A stretch of DNA of 64,000 nucleotides, from positions 1-64,000 of the forward strand of contig JASJOG010000579.1 in NCBI GenBank assembly GCA_030142905.1. Reading direction: 5' to 3'. Position numbers and translations under genes: made by a program. Below, piece after piece: positions 46,946 to 62,013 of the stretch. Source of the DNA: Heliopora coerulea. Lineage: Eukaryota; Cnidaria; Anthozoa; Scleralcyonacea; Helioporidae. The notes beneath the pieces were generated by a model that saw only the letters and a list, made by a program, of their open reading frames with translations, searched no databases and was not told where the DNA came from. Each line of letters begins with the position of its first letter. Within the stretch, counting starts at the first letter, position 1.

Positions 46946-49900
46946 TATACGACGAGACAGCCATAGCAATGTACCTTCAAGCTTAATACGTGACTAATTG
47001 CAGATTATTTATTAATCCTCCTACCCCCCACGGGGACAGCGTATTCACGTCAGCAGTTTCTGCTAAGTTCAACCCACACCTGTCTATCCGCTGGTGGGCT
47101 CCACGAGTGTGAATGTGTTCCTTTTTGGTATATGCCCGCAGGATAGGCTGTTTTCATAAATCTGAATGTGTGTAATTTTCCGCGGTTGACGGCACATGTT
47201 CCTTTGGAATCCTCATGAATCGTTTTCAAATTTAGTGATTTCAAACGTGTAAACTTACGCACATTCGACTTATTGAAAAGGTCTATAGTCCAATTTCTTC
47301 TCATGTAGGATTCTTCTGTCGGCCTTCAATACAGAATCCGCACAGAATCACATTCAAAATTGGCTAACCTAAAACATCTCAAAAATAATCGGTCGCTAAA
47401 GGGTTACAGTCACAAACGTTGCAGATCTTGAGTAGATTAGTGTGACAAAAAAGTGTACATGAGTCCTGGCAAGATTCAAATTATTTTGAATGTCTTCAAA
47501 AAGATTTTTAAAAAAAGACTATTTTAGTTAACAACAAATTGTCCTCCATCTACATATTTGCTTCTTAGTAACTTATACGTACTACCCCAGATACACGCTA
47601 AGGGATGTCTGATCCATTCATGATTTACAGCTTTTAACGGCCTTGAAAAAATACTGTTTTGTTTTATACCACTGGTTGTACCGCTGTATCAAACACCCTG
47701 TAATGAGTGGTTGAAACTATTACTGTCTTTATAATTAGTTAACTCGAAATTCGACTTTTTGCCATTCAGCAAATCTCAACCGGACTAATTTACGTGGACA
47801 ACACTAGCAAGAAGGCAGTAATCACGTCGGTTCAATCATTTCGTTATACTTAACACTTTTTAACCAGCAGAAACAGAAAATTTATCAGTAACCTTTCTAC
47901 CAACAAACTCTTTGGGTATTTTATATAACCGGCTTTTGTTTCACAACACTGCATGATCCGTTCTCCGCCAAAATGCTTACTGTCTCTATCATCGTTTTTG
48001 TTTATTTGGGTTGAAGCTTGGAATGGATTTAACTTATTGTGGCTTAGTAGCTCCGTTAACGGTTGTACTTCAAACAAATAACAGGATATAGTCAAATAAG
48101 CTTAACTTAAATGTTTAAAATTATTACTACCGTCATCACTACTCTAAGTGCGACAAAATGTCTGGTCACTTAGCTTTTCAAAAATTTTAGGTTTGGTATA
48201 AAGATAGAAAAAAAAACCAATACCAGCCGACAATTTCATAAAATATAAAACAAAACATAATCCGAAGATCAGCATCTTGAGAAATCCAAGATATGGATCG
48301 AAACAAGACGAGAAATGAGTTTGTGATATTTCAATTTTATTACAAAACCATCATCAAACTGACTAATTACATCAAATACGCAGTGTCCTATGTAAGGTAT
48401 ACACTGACATCATACGGAAGGAATTAACATGTATAACATAACATAGTACGGAGACTGCTAAAATAAAAATAATTGACGAATTGCTTTTCAACCTAGATAA
48501 AAACCAGGTTAGTGCGATGGTCTTGGTCGACTATTGCAAGGCTTTCGATATGGTCGACCATAAACTTCTATTGGAAAAACTGAAGGTCTATGGTGTGGAG
48601 AATAACGCTATTAATTGGTTTAAATCTTATCTAGTAAATAGACATCAGTTCGTCTCTGTATCTGGTAAAACGTCTGGCATGGCGTTGATGAAGCATGGTT
48701 TGCCACACGGCTCAATTTTGGGGCCACTGCTGTTTATTGTCTTGATCAGTGATTTGCCTTTACATGTTAGCTCATCGATTGATCTCTATGCTAGTGATAC
48801 GACCGTAACTGCTTCTGTAGAATACGATTCGATACCATATTTACAACTATCTTTAAACAAATCAGTTAATGAAATCGCTCAGTGGGCAACTTCTAACAAA
48901 TTCCAATTAAATGCAAGCAAAATCATATTCTTGCTGGTTACTGGGAAACACCTCGCGTCGAAAATTGAAAGTTATCGAAACATAATGCTTGATGGTATTC
49001 CTTTTGAAGATGGTAGCTAATGCTGCTCTTTTAGGATTAGAGCTAGATGACAAGCTTTCCTTGATTTCCACGTCGACCAACTATGGAAGAAACTGTCTGG
49101 ACGAATCGCTGTATTCCGCAAAATTAGATCATATTTATCATTGCAACAAAGAATTTCATTTTACAATGTTATGATTCGCCCTATCATAAATTATGTTAGC
49201 GTTATTTGGACAACATGTAGCAAGGAGAATTTAGAAAGTCTACTTAAATTGCAAAAGAGGGCGGCAAGAACGATGCTTTTTGCTGATCGTCTAACACCAT
49301 AAGTTCACCTTTTCAACAAGGTTTAAACAACTCCTTTTAGAGGGTCTTAAGATTAAAGGGGAGGAGAGGAGAGGAAAGAGAAAGAAAGGAGGGAGAGGAA
49401 AGGAGGAAAGAGGAAAGGAGGAAAGAGGAAAGGAGGGGGGAGAGAAGAGGAATGGGAAAAAAGGAAAGAAAATATGAGGAAAGGAGAGGACAGGACAGAA
49501 AAAGAGAGGAAAGGAGAGGAAAGGAGGGGAAAGGAAAGTAAAGAAATGGAAAGGAAAGGAAAGGGAAGGAAAGGAAAGAAAAAGAGAGGAAGGTAGAAGT
49601 AAGGAAAAGAGAGGAAAGGAAAGGAGAGGAAAGGAAAGGAAATGAAAGGAAATAAAAGAAAATGAAAGGAAATAAAAGGAAAGGAAAGAAAAGGAAACGA
49701 AAGGCAAGCATCAGGCTTGACTTCCACCAGGCGGAATTTTTCGAGTGGACGAAAGTTTCTCTTTGTCTGGAAGTAATTAGAAGACATTTGTCCGCACGGA
49801 AAATCCTGCCTCGTAAAAATCAGACTTTACTCGTCACTATTCATTATCTATCAACTGTCAGATATCAATCAGCGCAGCCGATCAGATTGCTGCATATACA

Positions 49901-52900
49901 TTATACTATTAATAAGATTTCGTCGACGAGAAATATTTTTAGAATTTACTCACATGAGAAAATGTTCGCGTGACTCTTCTTAGGTTTGTTCTCCGGCTCT
50001 TTGGCAATAGCTTCTTTCAAGATGTCAACAACATCATTCCTCTTTATCTCCTCCAAAAGTTTTATCAAATTCTCCACTGTGGCCTCCTTCCCAGTCCCCC
50101 ACTCGTGTAACAGAGTATCGGTTGGATTGTCACACTGCTCAAACAATTCAATTTCACTATTCTCGAATTTCATTTTTGCAGCAAGTCCACGAAAGTCCCT
50201 CTTTAGAACTGATTTCTTGTTTAGCAACTGACACACCTTACTTTTTAAGCTACTGTCAAGATCTCGAACGAAGAATGGTTTTTTGTCGGTGTCGTATGCT
50301 TTATCGTTGACTCCAGCGGCAACTGTAAAAGACAAAAGTACAAGCAGTCTTAATAGTACAATAGTTTACTTCGAGTTTTTTGCTTTACTATACAAGATCT
50401 CTTGTTTTTTTGTAAATATTTATTTTTTGCATAAAACACGGTCTTTGCATTATAGATGTGACAGTGGGCGAACTAACTTTCAGCGCAACCAGACAGAGAA
50501 TCAGATATAATTTGACGCTACTGTGGGCAAAACAGTTCTGAACGCTACTTCGAAAGTTACTATTAATGGCCTGGGAGAAAACGTGTGCGTGAAACTATGA
50601 ACGCCTGATGCCATTGTGTGTTAAATTCCTCAACAGAAAGCTGTCACCAAAAACTGGGTATGTTTACTTCTCAGTTTAAAGAAAACGTCATTATTTGCCG
50701 GTATTAGTGTGAATTTTTACAATACACAGTTCACATCACCAGCACCATCAGCTCTGTCCTCTAAACTTTTACCAATCCAAGAATGAACTAAAGAATCACG
50801 CTCTCCAGTTCAATAATTGGGGATCTGTTTCTTAACAATATAATTGTCGTTTGACAATCTGACACTATATTAAGGGAGAGAGAGGGTGATTTTTACCAGG
50901 TGAATATTTTTGTTCATACCATGTCATCTTACTTTGTAGTTCACAAAAGGAGATATCTTTAAAAATTCGATAATAATCTCAAGCGAATGCACTTTCTTCA
51001 TCACGGGATTATCGGAACCATGTAGCTACTAGACAAAGCGACAAGTAGCTAGATATGGCACATACTTTGGCGTGGAAGTTAATAAAACCAATAAGTATAT
51101 AAATGGTAGTGAAATGAAAGTTACAGTATCAATGTACTGGTGGCACAGTGGTAGTGCACGTGTCTCTCAGCACTGTGACTGGGGTTCGATTCCGACCGCG
51201 GGCAGTAATCTGATTAAATTTACCTTGGTCACATGTGAGAAGAGTGTTGTCCAGTTGGACTCTACCAAGCATCGCAGGTATTCACCGGGTACTCCGGTTT
51301 CCTCCTGTCATAACACTGGACCCATGAGCGTAGGCCCTTACTGGACTTTCAGGGAGACCAGCTCGGATAGTTGATAGGGTAATCCAGTATAAATAAAGGC
51401 ACTTTACCTTTACTTTTAATAAAGATATAATTTAGCCCGTAATTAATTTCACATGTTTAGGTGGGATAAATGATGTAAATTAGTTTTTAATTAATCATAT
51501 ATTTTTAGGTAGGATAAATTGCTTCTAGAATAGATTTGACAATTTTTTAGATTCTTTACTATTTAATCACACGGCCCTTTGAAAAACAGCTTTATCATTG
51601 TTTTACTAACTTGCTATAATAACTGACAAGACTACCATGTATAAAGATCATTAAATTAAATTAAATTAAATTAAATTAAGCGAAAGAGAAAACACAACCA
51701 GGCCGCTTTCTCAGCGTAGTACAAACCAGCGAGATAAAGAAAAGAGAAAAGGAAAGAGTACCCAAAGAAACTCGCTATAGCACTGAGTGGGGCAGGGGGT
51801 ATACAATATCGGAATAACGAAATTTTGACACTGGACAATGAATATCTAAATGTTTCAGTAAATTTGGAGACTACAAGTCCGAGGGAAATCAGCTATTGGC
51901 TAGCACGATTTACACTAAAAGTAATGAAAAAAGATGGTACTGCATATCCTGCCAATTGTCTGTATTTGTCAAATCTATTGAACAATATGCACAGCCAGGG
52001 AATTCTAGATGTGTGGTGAATCTTTAGAAAGAAAACCTGAAATGCATCCCAAAAGTGGACGACTTTACCGAAAACTTCCTGTAAACGTAGAAGCAGGAGA
52101 CATTAGGCACAGTAAGCAGCTCATCGGTATCAATACTCTAGCCAAATATCTACAATCAAAGTGTGCTGAAGCCCAAATTGATATGGAGGTAAGACAATTT
52201 TCGAACCATTCTGGTAAAGCAACTTGTGCTACATGGCTTTATGAAAGTGGTCAATTCGCTAAGCAAACGATACTGTCACACAATGGTCGTCGCAGTAGAG
52301 CTGTGAGAAGTCAAGTCATGGCATGAAAATATAATAATCAAAATGTCTTACAACTTTAAAATCGCAGAGCTGAGAATACGATAAAATAACAAAGCTAGAT
52401 AATCATACTGCTAGATAAAGCAATTTCACATCACATGCATCAGTACATAAAATTCGATAAACTACAAGAATTCCTCGCAGCAATTATTGTGTCTCGTCAT
52501 CATGCCACGAAGAACAAACCTATGGGATAAAACACAGAATACGTCCGTGTCCACTATATCAGTTTATCAATTATATGTTCAGTGGCGTAACGGACTACGG
52601 TCAGGGTTAGAGCAACTCCTAAGAGGCCTCCGAGTCTCTAAGGGGTCCCTGATGAATCTGGAAAGACAACTTACTTGTCAAGAAGACAGATCCTGCCGAT
52701 CGACGGAAACCGGAATGGAAAAGGAACGATTAGTTTAAAACACGCAACCATGGTTTTAACCGCCTAACTTCCATAGGAATAACCATAAACAGTAAAACAC
52801 ATATTTCTTAGGTTGCGAATTTTTTAGGAGATAATTATGTTTAGCCTGTGATTTTATTTTAAACGGATTAGATTTGCAGCGTTGCTCTTTTCTACTTTAT

Positions 52901-55900
52901 TTGCACTTTAATAGCTTATTTTGGGTACAATTTTCTAGCTGCTTGAGTCGTCCATGAATACAATAAAATGATTAATTGATCAAAATCATTGATTATACCA
53001 AGAGTCTCAATTTAGATTAAGATGGGTATTTCCACTACCTTGGATTTTAAGTTCGCACATATAAACTACGTTTTTCGTTCTACTACTTTCGTTGGCCAAC
53101 TTGAATGTTGCTGTTCTTACATTCCTAAAATCTAATCTCTTCGGCAGAAATATGGTGTGCATAATGCATATGGACGATCACACTTTGGATATTTGTGTGT
53201 TGAGGAATACCAGATCATCAAAGTTAAATGATAAATGTTTTTGAGCGACTAAGATATACTTATATTCATTAATTGATTGTTCACGGTTCTACTATTCCCA
53301 CAGATTTTGTATTTTACGCACTAGATTCCAGGTTTTTCCACTTTACCACGGAATGTCAAATAAACACTACTGCTATGGACAGGTGTTTTCACTTGGAACG
53401 TTCTTAACAAAGAGATTTTTCCCGGTAAAGTTTCTGACTCTCCGACTGCATCTGTAAACAAATAACTTTACTCGGAGATACACAACGCACATCAAAATAC
53501 CCCACCTTTGAGAGATAAGTAGACATGCGCAGTGGTAATTTCGGTCTTGTACATTGTTATACTACGACGACAATGCCGCATTATCGCGTGCTGTCGTGCT
53601 GCATACTTCGATGTGGAAGTTAAAGCAATAAATATATAAATTTGGTGAAATGAAAGTGACAAACAAAGTGTATACGCGTGTCCAAAAGTACTTCAAATCA
53701 ATGGCAGTAATAAAACTGTTTTCAATTGGCGTTGGTATCAAGTACTTAGGGGGTTCAACCCCCTCTCCCTGCTTTTAATGGCGATGATATATACAAAAAA
53801 ATAAAATATTTGGATATACTAAATCTCGAAATACTAAATAATTAATAATTAGTTTCTAATGAGGGGTGTTCATATTTCTGTGATTAGAAACTAATTTGTT
53901 TACTTATAGTCCTCATATTTTAAGACATATAGCCATGCACACAGTTACTAGATATGAGCACTTCAAACAAATTATAGGTTCAACATCTTACACAGCATAT
54001 TAGTTACACCTTGGGCCCAGTAATTCAAACGTCAAACTTTCATAGAATTTTATTTGGATAGTAGGAATTTTAGTTTGGATGATAGGTCGATAGCTAAAGA
54101 GTTGGGGCCAGTTACCCTATTTCACCATTACTTTGCTATAACAATTTGAACGGACACGAATCCAGCGTTTAATTTCTAACCCAAAAACACCCTCTCTATA
54201 AAAAACGCGAGGCCCCCAAAATTGTGAGGGGCCCCAAAATACGCGGAGCCGTTGGCACGTCCCCAAAGTGCCCCCTTTCCCCCAACCTTTAATCCGCCAC
54301 AATCGCGATCAATATTTCGTTTGGAATCGTTCGATATACCCTACAACCATATCCAAACATCAATCAGCCTTATATCCTAGAAAATGGAAATATCTGGAAC
54401 GAAATGTCAACGGAGACAAGCTAATTGCAAACTTTGGTAACTTAATTTTTGAAAACCTCATGCACCAATGGTAATATAAGGCGGTTATATACCTTAAACC
54501 ATCGTATCACTTAAACACCTCGTACACAGTGTATAACCTTTAGAAATGACCAAGATAAGCGTACAGAATGTCCTAATATAAAATTAAAAGCATGTTAAAC
54601 ATGACTGTTGTCACCATGAAACATGTTGCGATGATAAGGTGGTTTGGAAAAGCTAAATTAGCGAAAGAAACGGAACGGAATTCGAAGTTGAATTCGCCAC
54701 AGTTACCTATAAGTCATATTATTGCAAGTCCGCAACTTGTTGACCAACAAGAAGATACGTTCTTAAATCTTTTGCAGCAAGATAGATCTCGTATTATTTC
54801 ACTCTTAGTTACGCTGCACGACTTTACTCGTCAAGAGGTAATAATATCCTGGATGGTCGTCATGGCGGGTGGTCGTGCCTTCTGTTCTGTCCGACAATTG
54901 TGTCTTTTATTGTTTATTTATTTATCGTTTGCTGCTCTTCTTGACTTAAATCGATTAAGGATGTTTGCCTATACTCCTGGGTCAATGTTTTATGTGTCAC
55001 AACAAGCCTCAAGTACTTTGGTGCCGAAACAAAGTTCGTCGAAGGTACGGAAATTTGGATTTAGTGGGCCATGTTCAGTCTCGAACGCTGTTAAGGCTCG
55101 ACTTGGTTTACACCTACTCTTAAACTCGTCTTATGCTGTAATGCTTATTTGCTTATCGAATGATATCTCAATGAATCCTGAACCGAATTTCATAACATCT
55201 CTTCTTATGCCCAGAACTCGTGGTTTTAAAGCTGCCCATTTGAACGTACGAAGTGTTGTAAGTAAAATGGACTCAATCCGACAGTTTCTTAGTGAGAATA
55301 TTGTGCATATTTTCACGGTGTCTGAGTCTTGGCTAAAGTCTAGTATAGCTGATTCAGAGATTTCTGTGTCTGGTTATTCGGTTCTGAGGAACGACAGAAC
55401 TAATCGTGGTGGTTGTGGGGTAGCTGTTTTCGCTCGAGATGACATTCCGTTTAAAAACCAAACCGATTTAACGCAGAATACAACCTGTGAATCTTTATTA
55501 TTGGAAATCGATCGTCCTAAATGTAAGAAGTTATTTATTTCTTGCATTTACAAAGCAGCGGACTTCGCCATTGAAACCTTGCTTCAACACGAACATATTC
55601 TATCAAATTTACCTGATGGCTCGGATTTTATTTTGTTGGGGGATTTTAACATTGATGTGCAAAATTCTGGGAGGATGAGTTTAACCTGCCAATTATTGAG
55701 TTTTGTAAATTTACATTCTCTTGATCAGCTCATCAGTGAACCGTCGAGGGTCACTGAACATACATCCTCAACAAATGACTTTCTGTTTGTCAACAATAGT
55801 CATCGTGTAGTCAAAAGTGGTGTTATTCCTTTGTCAATAAGCGATCACTTCCTTGCCATTGCAGTCAAAAGTTTTTGATCAATTGCAAATTCAAATTCGA

Positions 55901-58900
55901 CCTAGGTATTCAACTAGTTCATGTTAGGTTGAACTATGCAATGCAGTAAAACACTGTCCACGTCCTTGTAGACTATGTAGTTATATCTACGCTACGTTTG
56001 TTTGTTTAGACGGTTGCAGTGAAAATGAGTTACATTTTGATTCAAGAATTTCAATAACGTCAGGCCTTTTCATCTTTTTAAGGATTGCTATAAGACTGTT
56101 AAAATCATTTCCAGGCTGAGTTGCCCAATGAAACAAGGTGGCGTCCGAGGGATTCTTAGGCTGTTTGAATCTGGCAGTTTGATCAGTCGAGTATAAAAGG
56201 TATTTGGCCAAAACTTCAAAATCTCCACCTGGAAAAGGCTTGTTTAACATCATGCAAGCGGATTTGTAGACGTTTGTAGCAAGATAATATCTTGTTTGTA
56301 AATCTTCATAAAAAGAAAAGTGAGAATAATCCACCATTATTTTTCTACAATTATACGCAAAATGAAACACCTTTAGATATTGGGTATATAATCTCGCACC
56401 AGACACAAGTTTCGTCACCAAGTTTCAAAGGATGGAGGGTTTTAACGTCTAGAAAAATGTAAGGCTGTCCACTTGACAATTGTCCGTCTGCTACATCAGA
56501 AGTGCATGACAACTCTGTGACATAGTTACTGCATGGATTTGGTTCTTTAAAGTTTGTCCAACTTTTTATCAGAAGATAACGCTCAATCAAAACACACAAG
56601 TTCTGCAACTCAAAGAATGGATAGCGCTGTCTTCTTGCTATGTCCAACCGGTTAACCTTTTACTGACTGAACAATGAAGCTGTCTACTCATTTCTGTTTA
56701 GCCAGGAGAAATGTTATCCACGCTTATAAAACCAACCAACCAACGAAGAGTATTAAATCAAGGTCAGTATAGCCTTAGGAAGCTTCATTGAGAATTAGTA
56801 AAAGAACTCGAGAGCATTGCCATTCCTCTTTTGAAGTGACTTCCCTCGCAGAAAGAACATTTTACGCTAATATTATCACCATATTTGGTGAGTTTTAGGT
56901 CAGTTTGATGCACATTTCTATTTTTGCGCGTATTTTCAATAATACGTAGAGGTTTCTTGAAAATTTAAGTTCTGTATTATTAACTTCATGTATACGAGGC
57001 ATAACCAAACCTATAAAGACTGTTTCCACTCACAAGTTCACAATAGTCGTGTTGGTGTGACAAACTAAAGAAGTTACGGTTAAAAAGATACTGTTGAGGT
57101 ACCCATGAATGCTGACTATGACGTCCCTTTAATACGGTCAATAACAAGGGCTTCCAAACCTCGGCTACGCCAAGGCGTTTTGAGAGGGGTCATCGACAAA
57201 CTTGCTCAGTAAGCGATTTTTTGTCCGCATCCTCGACAGCTGTAGTTACTAAACCCTGTTCACAATTTAATCAGAACAACTCTCTTCTGTTTGTCATCTT
57301 TTTCCTTTGCAGGAATGTATGAAAATATTTCTCGTGTCTTAATCAGAAAAGATCTGAGATAAAAAATTTGGTTGAAATATTGTGACACTTGACTAATGAT
57401 TATTAACAGAGTTTGCTTGTTTTTAATGATCATGTAATTGACAAAGTTGATTAAGACAGTCACGTCAAAAAACCTTTTCCGAAAATGGGCATATTGCATC
57501 AAGGAGAATAAAGTTAAAAAATTGATCTTTGTGATCAACATCTGAGTTCTGTAACATTTTTTTCTTTTGGGAGAGAGTATCTGAATAAAGTACTCGTGTA
57601 AGTTCCCCAGCGGTGGGACTACCAGATAGCTCGAAGCCACTACCTGCTTACGTACTATTAACAACTATTATTGGGACGGAATATGGGGGTATACAAATAG
57701 TTTGTAAAAGATGGCAGGGGCACGTAGAAAGAAAAAGGTTTCAATCCCCAGGTCAATACAAATATACATTTCTTACACAAAATATTAATTTCTAGACAAA
57801 ACGTATAGCGAACGATGTGAGTAATTATGAAAATCTGTATGCGGCGCAACTGAGGAAGAATGGTGGCAATTGCTCCCAATGGTAAGATTAATCGAATACT
57901 CAAAAATACTATACTATCTTTATTAAAAATATCGTGTATTCTTTGTAGTACTAGAGATAAAAAATGCCTTTTTGTAGCGTTTTCAACGCTCAAAATTAAA
58001 AAAGCACCAATTTCTAGGCAGTGCAAAAAACGTTTGGACTTTATTCCCACTCGGAAAACCTGGCTCCAGTGGTGAATACTGCATCTTACTTAAAAAGAAG
58101 ACTATACAATAAGAAGTGTCGGAAACGACCCTCGTCGATTAACGATTCTGGGTTAATATCAAACCATCAAACTGAGATGATTACAACATCAATATTGGCA
58201 TGATTGGTTAAGTCGTTTGTTGTTTCCTTTTTTAAATATCTTGCCAATTCCCTTGATGGTAACTTGACTGGACTCAATGAGCTGATCAAAATAAGGCTTC
58301 GTAGCACCAATCGGCTCCTCCAATGTACTTATTAGACATAAAAATAGATTAAGTTCAACATATTTTTGCATTGATTTTGAAACTAAGGTGTATTGTTCAG
58401 CCAGGGTCGTAGTTAGCATATCAAAGTTGGAGGGGTGCCGAGCGAAGATATCCAAATGACAAAGATTTTTGTCTGAATCTTCCCGATAATCAAAAGAAGT
58501 CAAAAGAAGGTAACAAAAATTAACAAGGAAACCTGTTTGAAATCTGGGTGAAAAATCAGAGTAAAATTGTATCCGTTATGGGCAAAGGTATCACAAAAGT
58601 AAGAAACTGCATATATAGGCTTTTGTTATCTACGTGTTTACGAACTTCTGTACAATTTGTCAATTTAATGTAATTTCCCTAGTTCACTTCATTTAAATGG
58701 TGTTGATTCGACATGGTCGTTGCTTTCGGAATAGATAAGTTATTTTTCGAATATCGCAATTTCAAAAAGTTGGGGCGGTGAAGCACCCCCAATATCCCGC
58801 TCGCTACGGCCCTGTGTTTAAGAAATAATTGGCACAATTGTTAATGTGGACGATTTGGTCCCATGAGCTGTTTACTCATTGACACATGACGATTGACGTA

Positions 58901-61900
58901 TGTAGGAAGATTCAAGTTGCCATAACAACATAGACTACCAAAACTTCCTTCCTAGGTTCACTTCCAATTTCAGGCGAGGCCGAGGCTGAAATATCTCATG
59001 TAGTCGGGGCTTTTTTTACCCCGGTATACCGGACTGTTTAACGTGATCGATTGTCCGAAAGTTTAGCAAATTTGCCCTATCCAAGAACGTTTTAAATAGA
59101 CTGGACATTTAGCGGGTCCGACTAGTTTGTCTTTGATTAAAAGTGAAAAGAACACTTGAAAAGAACACTTAATAGAGATTAACTGTTCTTTTCGGGTAGC
59201 CCTTAGATAAGAATCTAGATTTCAACTTTTCTAGATCACTTTGAAGAAATTTCTCAGATGAAATCTTATAGGTACGGTTAATTAAACATTTAATCAATGA
59301 GAGTTTTTGCTTTCTAGCACTGAAAGAATTAAATCTAGTGTATAGACCAGTAAAAGTAGGTTTCCTTTAAACTCTTTGTCATGAAGCCCATGTCCTCCTT
59401 GTGCACGAATACAGCTGGGGAAGGAAGTTTATATGTCTTTGTCAGACGCACAGGTAAATTTTAATGACGGAACGATCAGAATTTTTGTGTCAATAGTTAT
59501 TTGACACGAAAAACCTGATCATGTGTTTGTTTGACACGGTAAGCCTATTTACTAATATCCCGTTGGATGAAACTATAAGTATTTGCACCATAACTTTATA
59601 CTGTACAGATATTACACCACCGGAAATTTCTGAGGACGCATTCCGTGAACTTGTATTGGCTGTCTCCCTTGAAAAGGGGGTAGAATTTAGCTTGGTGACA
59701 CTATGTTCAAGCAGATTGGTGGCGTGGCAATGGGTTCACCATTAGGCCCTGATTTAGCAAATATCTTTGTGGGATATCACAAATCTAGACTGTTTCAACC
59801 TACATTGCACGAACTACTGAAGTGGCATAAATGATATGTAGATGACTCTTTCGGAATATTTAATGAACACAGAGCAGCTAATTTCTTTCTAGATACTCTT
59901 AACAATCTTCATCCGTCATTAAAATTTACCTGTGAGTATGACAAAGACAATAAACCTCCTTTCCTAAATGTACTCGTGCACGAATAGGACAAGGGCTTCA
60001 TGACAAGCATTTACAGGAAACCGACTTTTATTGGCCTGTATATTAGATTTGATTTTTCAGTGCTAGAAAGCAAAAACTCTTTACAAATGCCGTCCGCCTT
60101 TCAATTGAAAGTGATGGAACCATTTGTATAAAATTTAATGATCCGAATCTGTGCAGGCAAAAGGAATTTGTTTTCCAGCTAGCCCTATTTGAACCTCCCG
60201 CATACTTTCGGGTTGATGTCATTAGTTTTGAGACTATATATGCAGGTGATTCCTTTCTTTCTTCCTCTTCTTTTGAGTCAGCAGACGTATAGCACTTGAT
60301 AAGTGGTCTGCCGAAATGCATCGTGCTCTTTCTTTATTCTTTAGGCCTACTTTTTACGTAGTATTTTACCTCTCTTTACGTTTCACACAGTTCTCTTAAG
60401 AACTAAACGGTCCAGCAGTACCTAAATCATGGTAACTGTGTATACCTTTTTAGTGCGTTTATTTCATTTTCTCCTACTTTATCGTAAATTATCAATCACC
60501 ATGGTATGAACGTATTTGAAAACCGTGTTTAAATTTGTTACCGATAATTAATCGCTGTTTTATGATTTTTTATATGTTGAAAAGTCTATCGCCTGTTTAA
60601 GATTTGGGTTTTGACTTCGAATTCTTGTTAGTATAAGTTCCCAGTATTTCTGAAATGAGGGAAAGTTCGTGATCAAATTTTTAGAAAGTGTACCCCCAGT
60701 CCAAATCGAAAGTAGTTTTCACGGTGGCGAAGAACTCGTTGTTCGTTACTTAAACTCAATTAAGCAAGAAAACATGTCCAGTAATGTTGCATAGCCCTGT
60801 TCTAATATCACAGCATTAGCACAGCTCAGGAAAATAAATTATTAAAATCTCTAAAAGGCCTAAATCTCTAAAGTTTCGTTCACAAATTGATCAACACCGA
60901 AACGCTGTAACTTCCCCAGCTCAACAGGTGCCTTCTTGTACCTTGTCCATTTCAAATTTCCGACTTGGCCATAAGCAAACAGTGTCTTTCCAGTTCTTCT
61001 TCTTAATTTCCAGTGCGAAAAGGCCTGCTGACTTACTTCATCCTAACTTTATTCTAACTACCAAACAACATTATAAAACTGGCAAGTTAGTACGATGTAA
61101 TTTGAATATTGCATCAATGAACCGGTCAGATTTTGGAATTGCTCAATTAATATTAACTTTTGAATGCCGCTAATTGAAATAAATGTGTCTTAAAACAATT
61201 TCGGTGAAGTTTAGGATATTTCGATTGATCTGTTACAAACACGTAACAGTTAAACAAATTATAGTGCTCATTGTTTAACATATACATGCAGGTATATCAT
61301 AGGCATCAGAATATCGTTTTAAACATATACTTCGGCGTGCAAGTTAATAAAAGCAATAAGTAAATCAATGGTAATGAAATGAAAGTTACAAAAAAATTTC
61401 ATACACGTGTCCGAAAATACTTCAAACCAAAGGCAGTCATAAGATTGTTTTCAAACTCCCAATTTATCTCTGTATGAGTTTTTTTTGTACGAAATAACAA
61501 TCAATGCCGTAGTTATGGGGGGGAGGGGTGGGTGACCCACCACAAAGTTCCTGAAAAATTAGAATATTCGGGCTATAAAATAGTAAATCAGGAAAAATTT
61601 GGAAATGTAAAGTAGTACAAAATCCATTTTGGTAGCTAGTTAATATTTACTTTAGGTGTTGACGCTGAGGAAGTGAGGGTGCACCATACATGGCCAGAAT
61701 GCGTGTGAAATTTAATTTGTGAAACGTTTACAAGAATACAATATTCGCAGTGACGCCAGATGTCCTAGTCTGTGGGTGTAAGCGAGGGGCAAGTGAATTT
61801 CTCAGGGGAGCAAAACCTTCAGAAGAAAGTGCTAAATTTTGGACGAAATATGAAAACCATTAGGATAATGGAATATTCAGCTTCACGGCTTCAGGACCTT

Positions 61901-61952
61901 CTAGTCCTCTCTGAGAAACGTGACATACTATAAACGAAAAGTCCTACAAAGA

Positions 61953-62013
<61 letters not shown>

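Noticed and set aside
49291..49787. Three overlapping minus ORFs of 124-144 codons rich in Phe, Ser, Leu and Pro
   Set aside because: They are translations of a low-complexity GGAAA purine tract in three frames; no gene is supported.
56351..56647. Possible extra ZU5 or UPA exon upstream of Death 1
   Set aside because: The frame opens after a stop with no pyrimidine-rich acceptor in phase, and no ZU5 signature is present.
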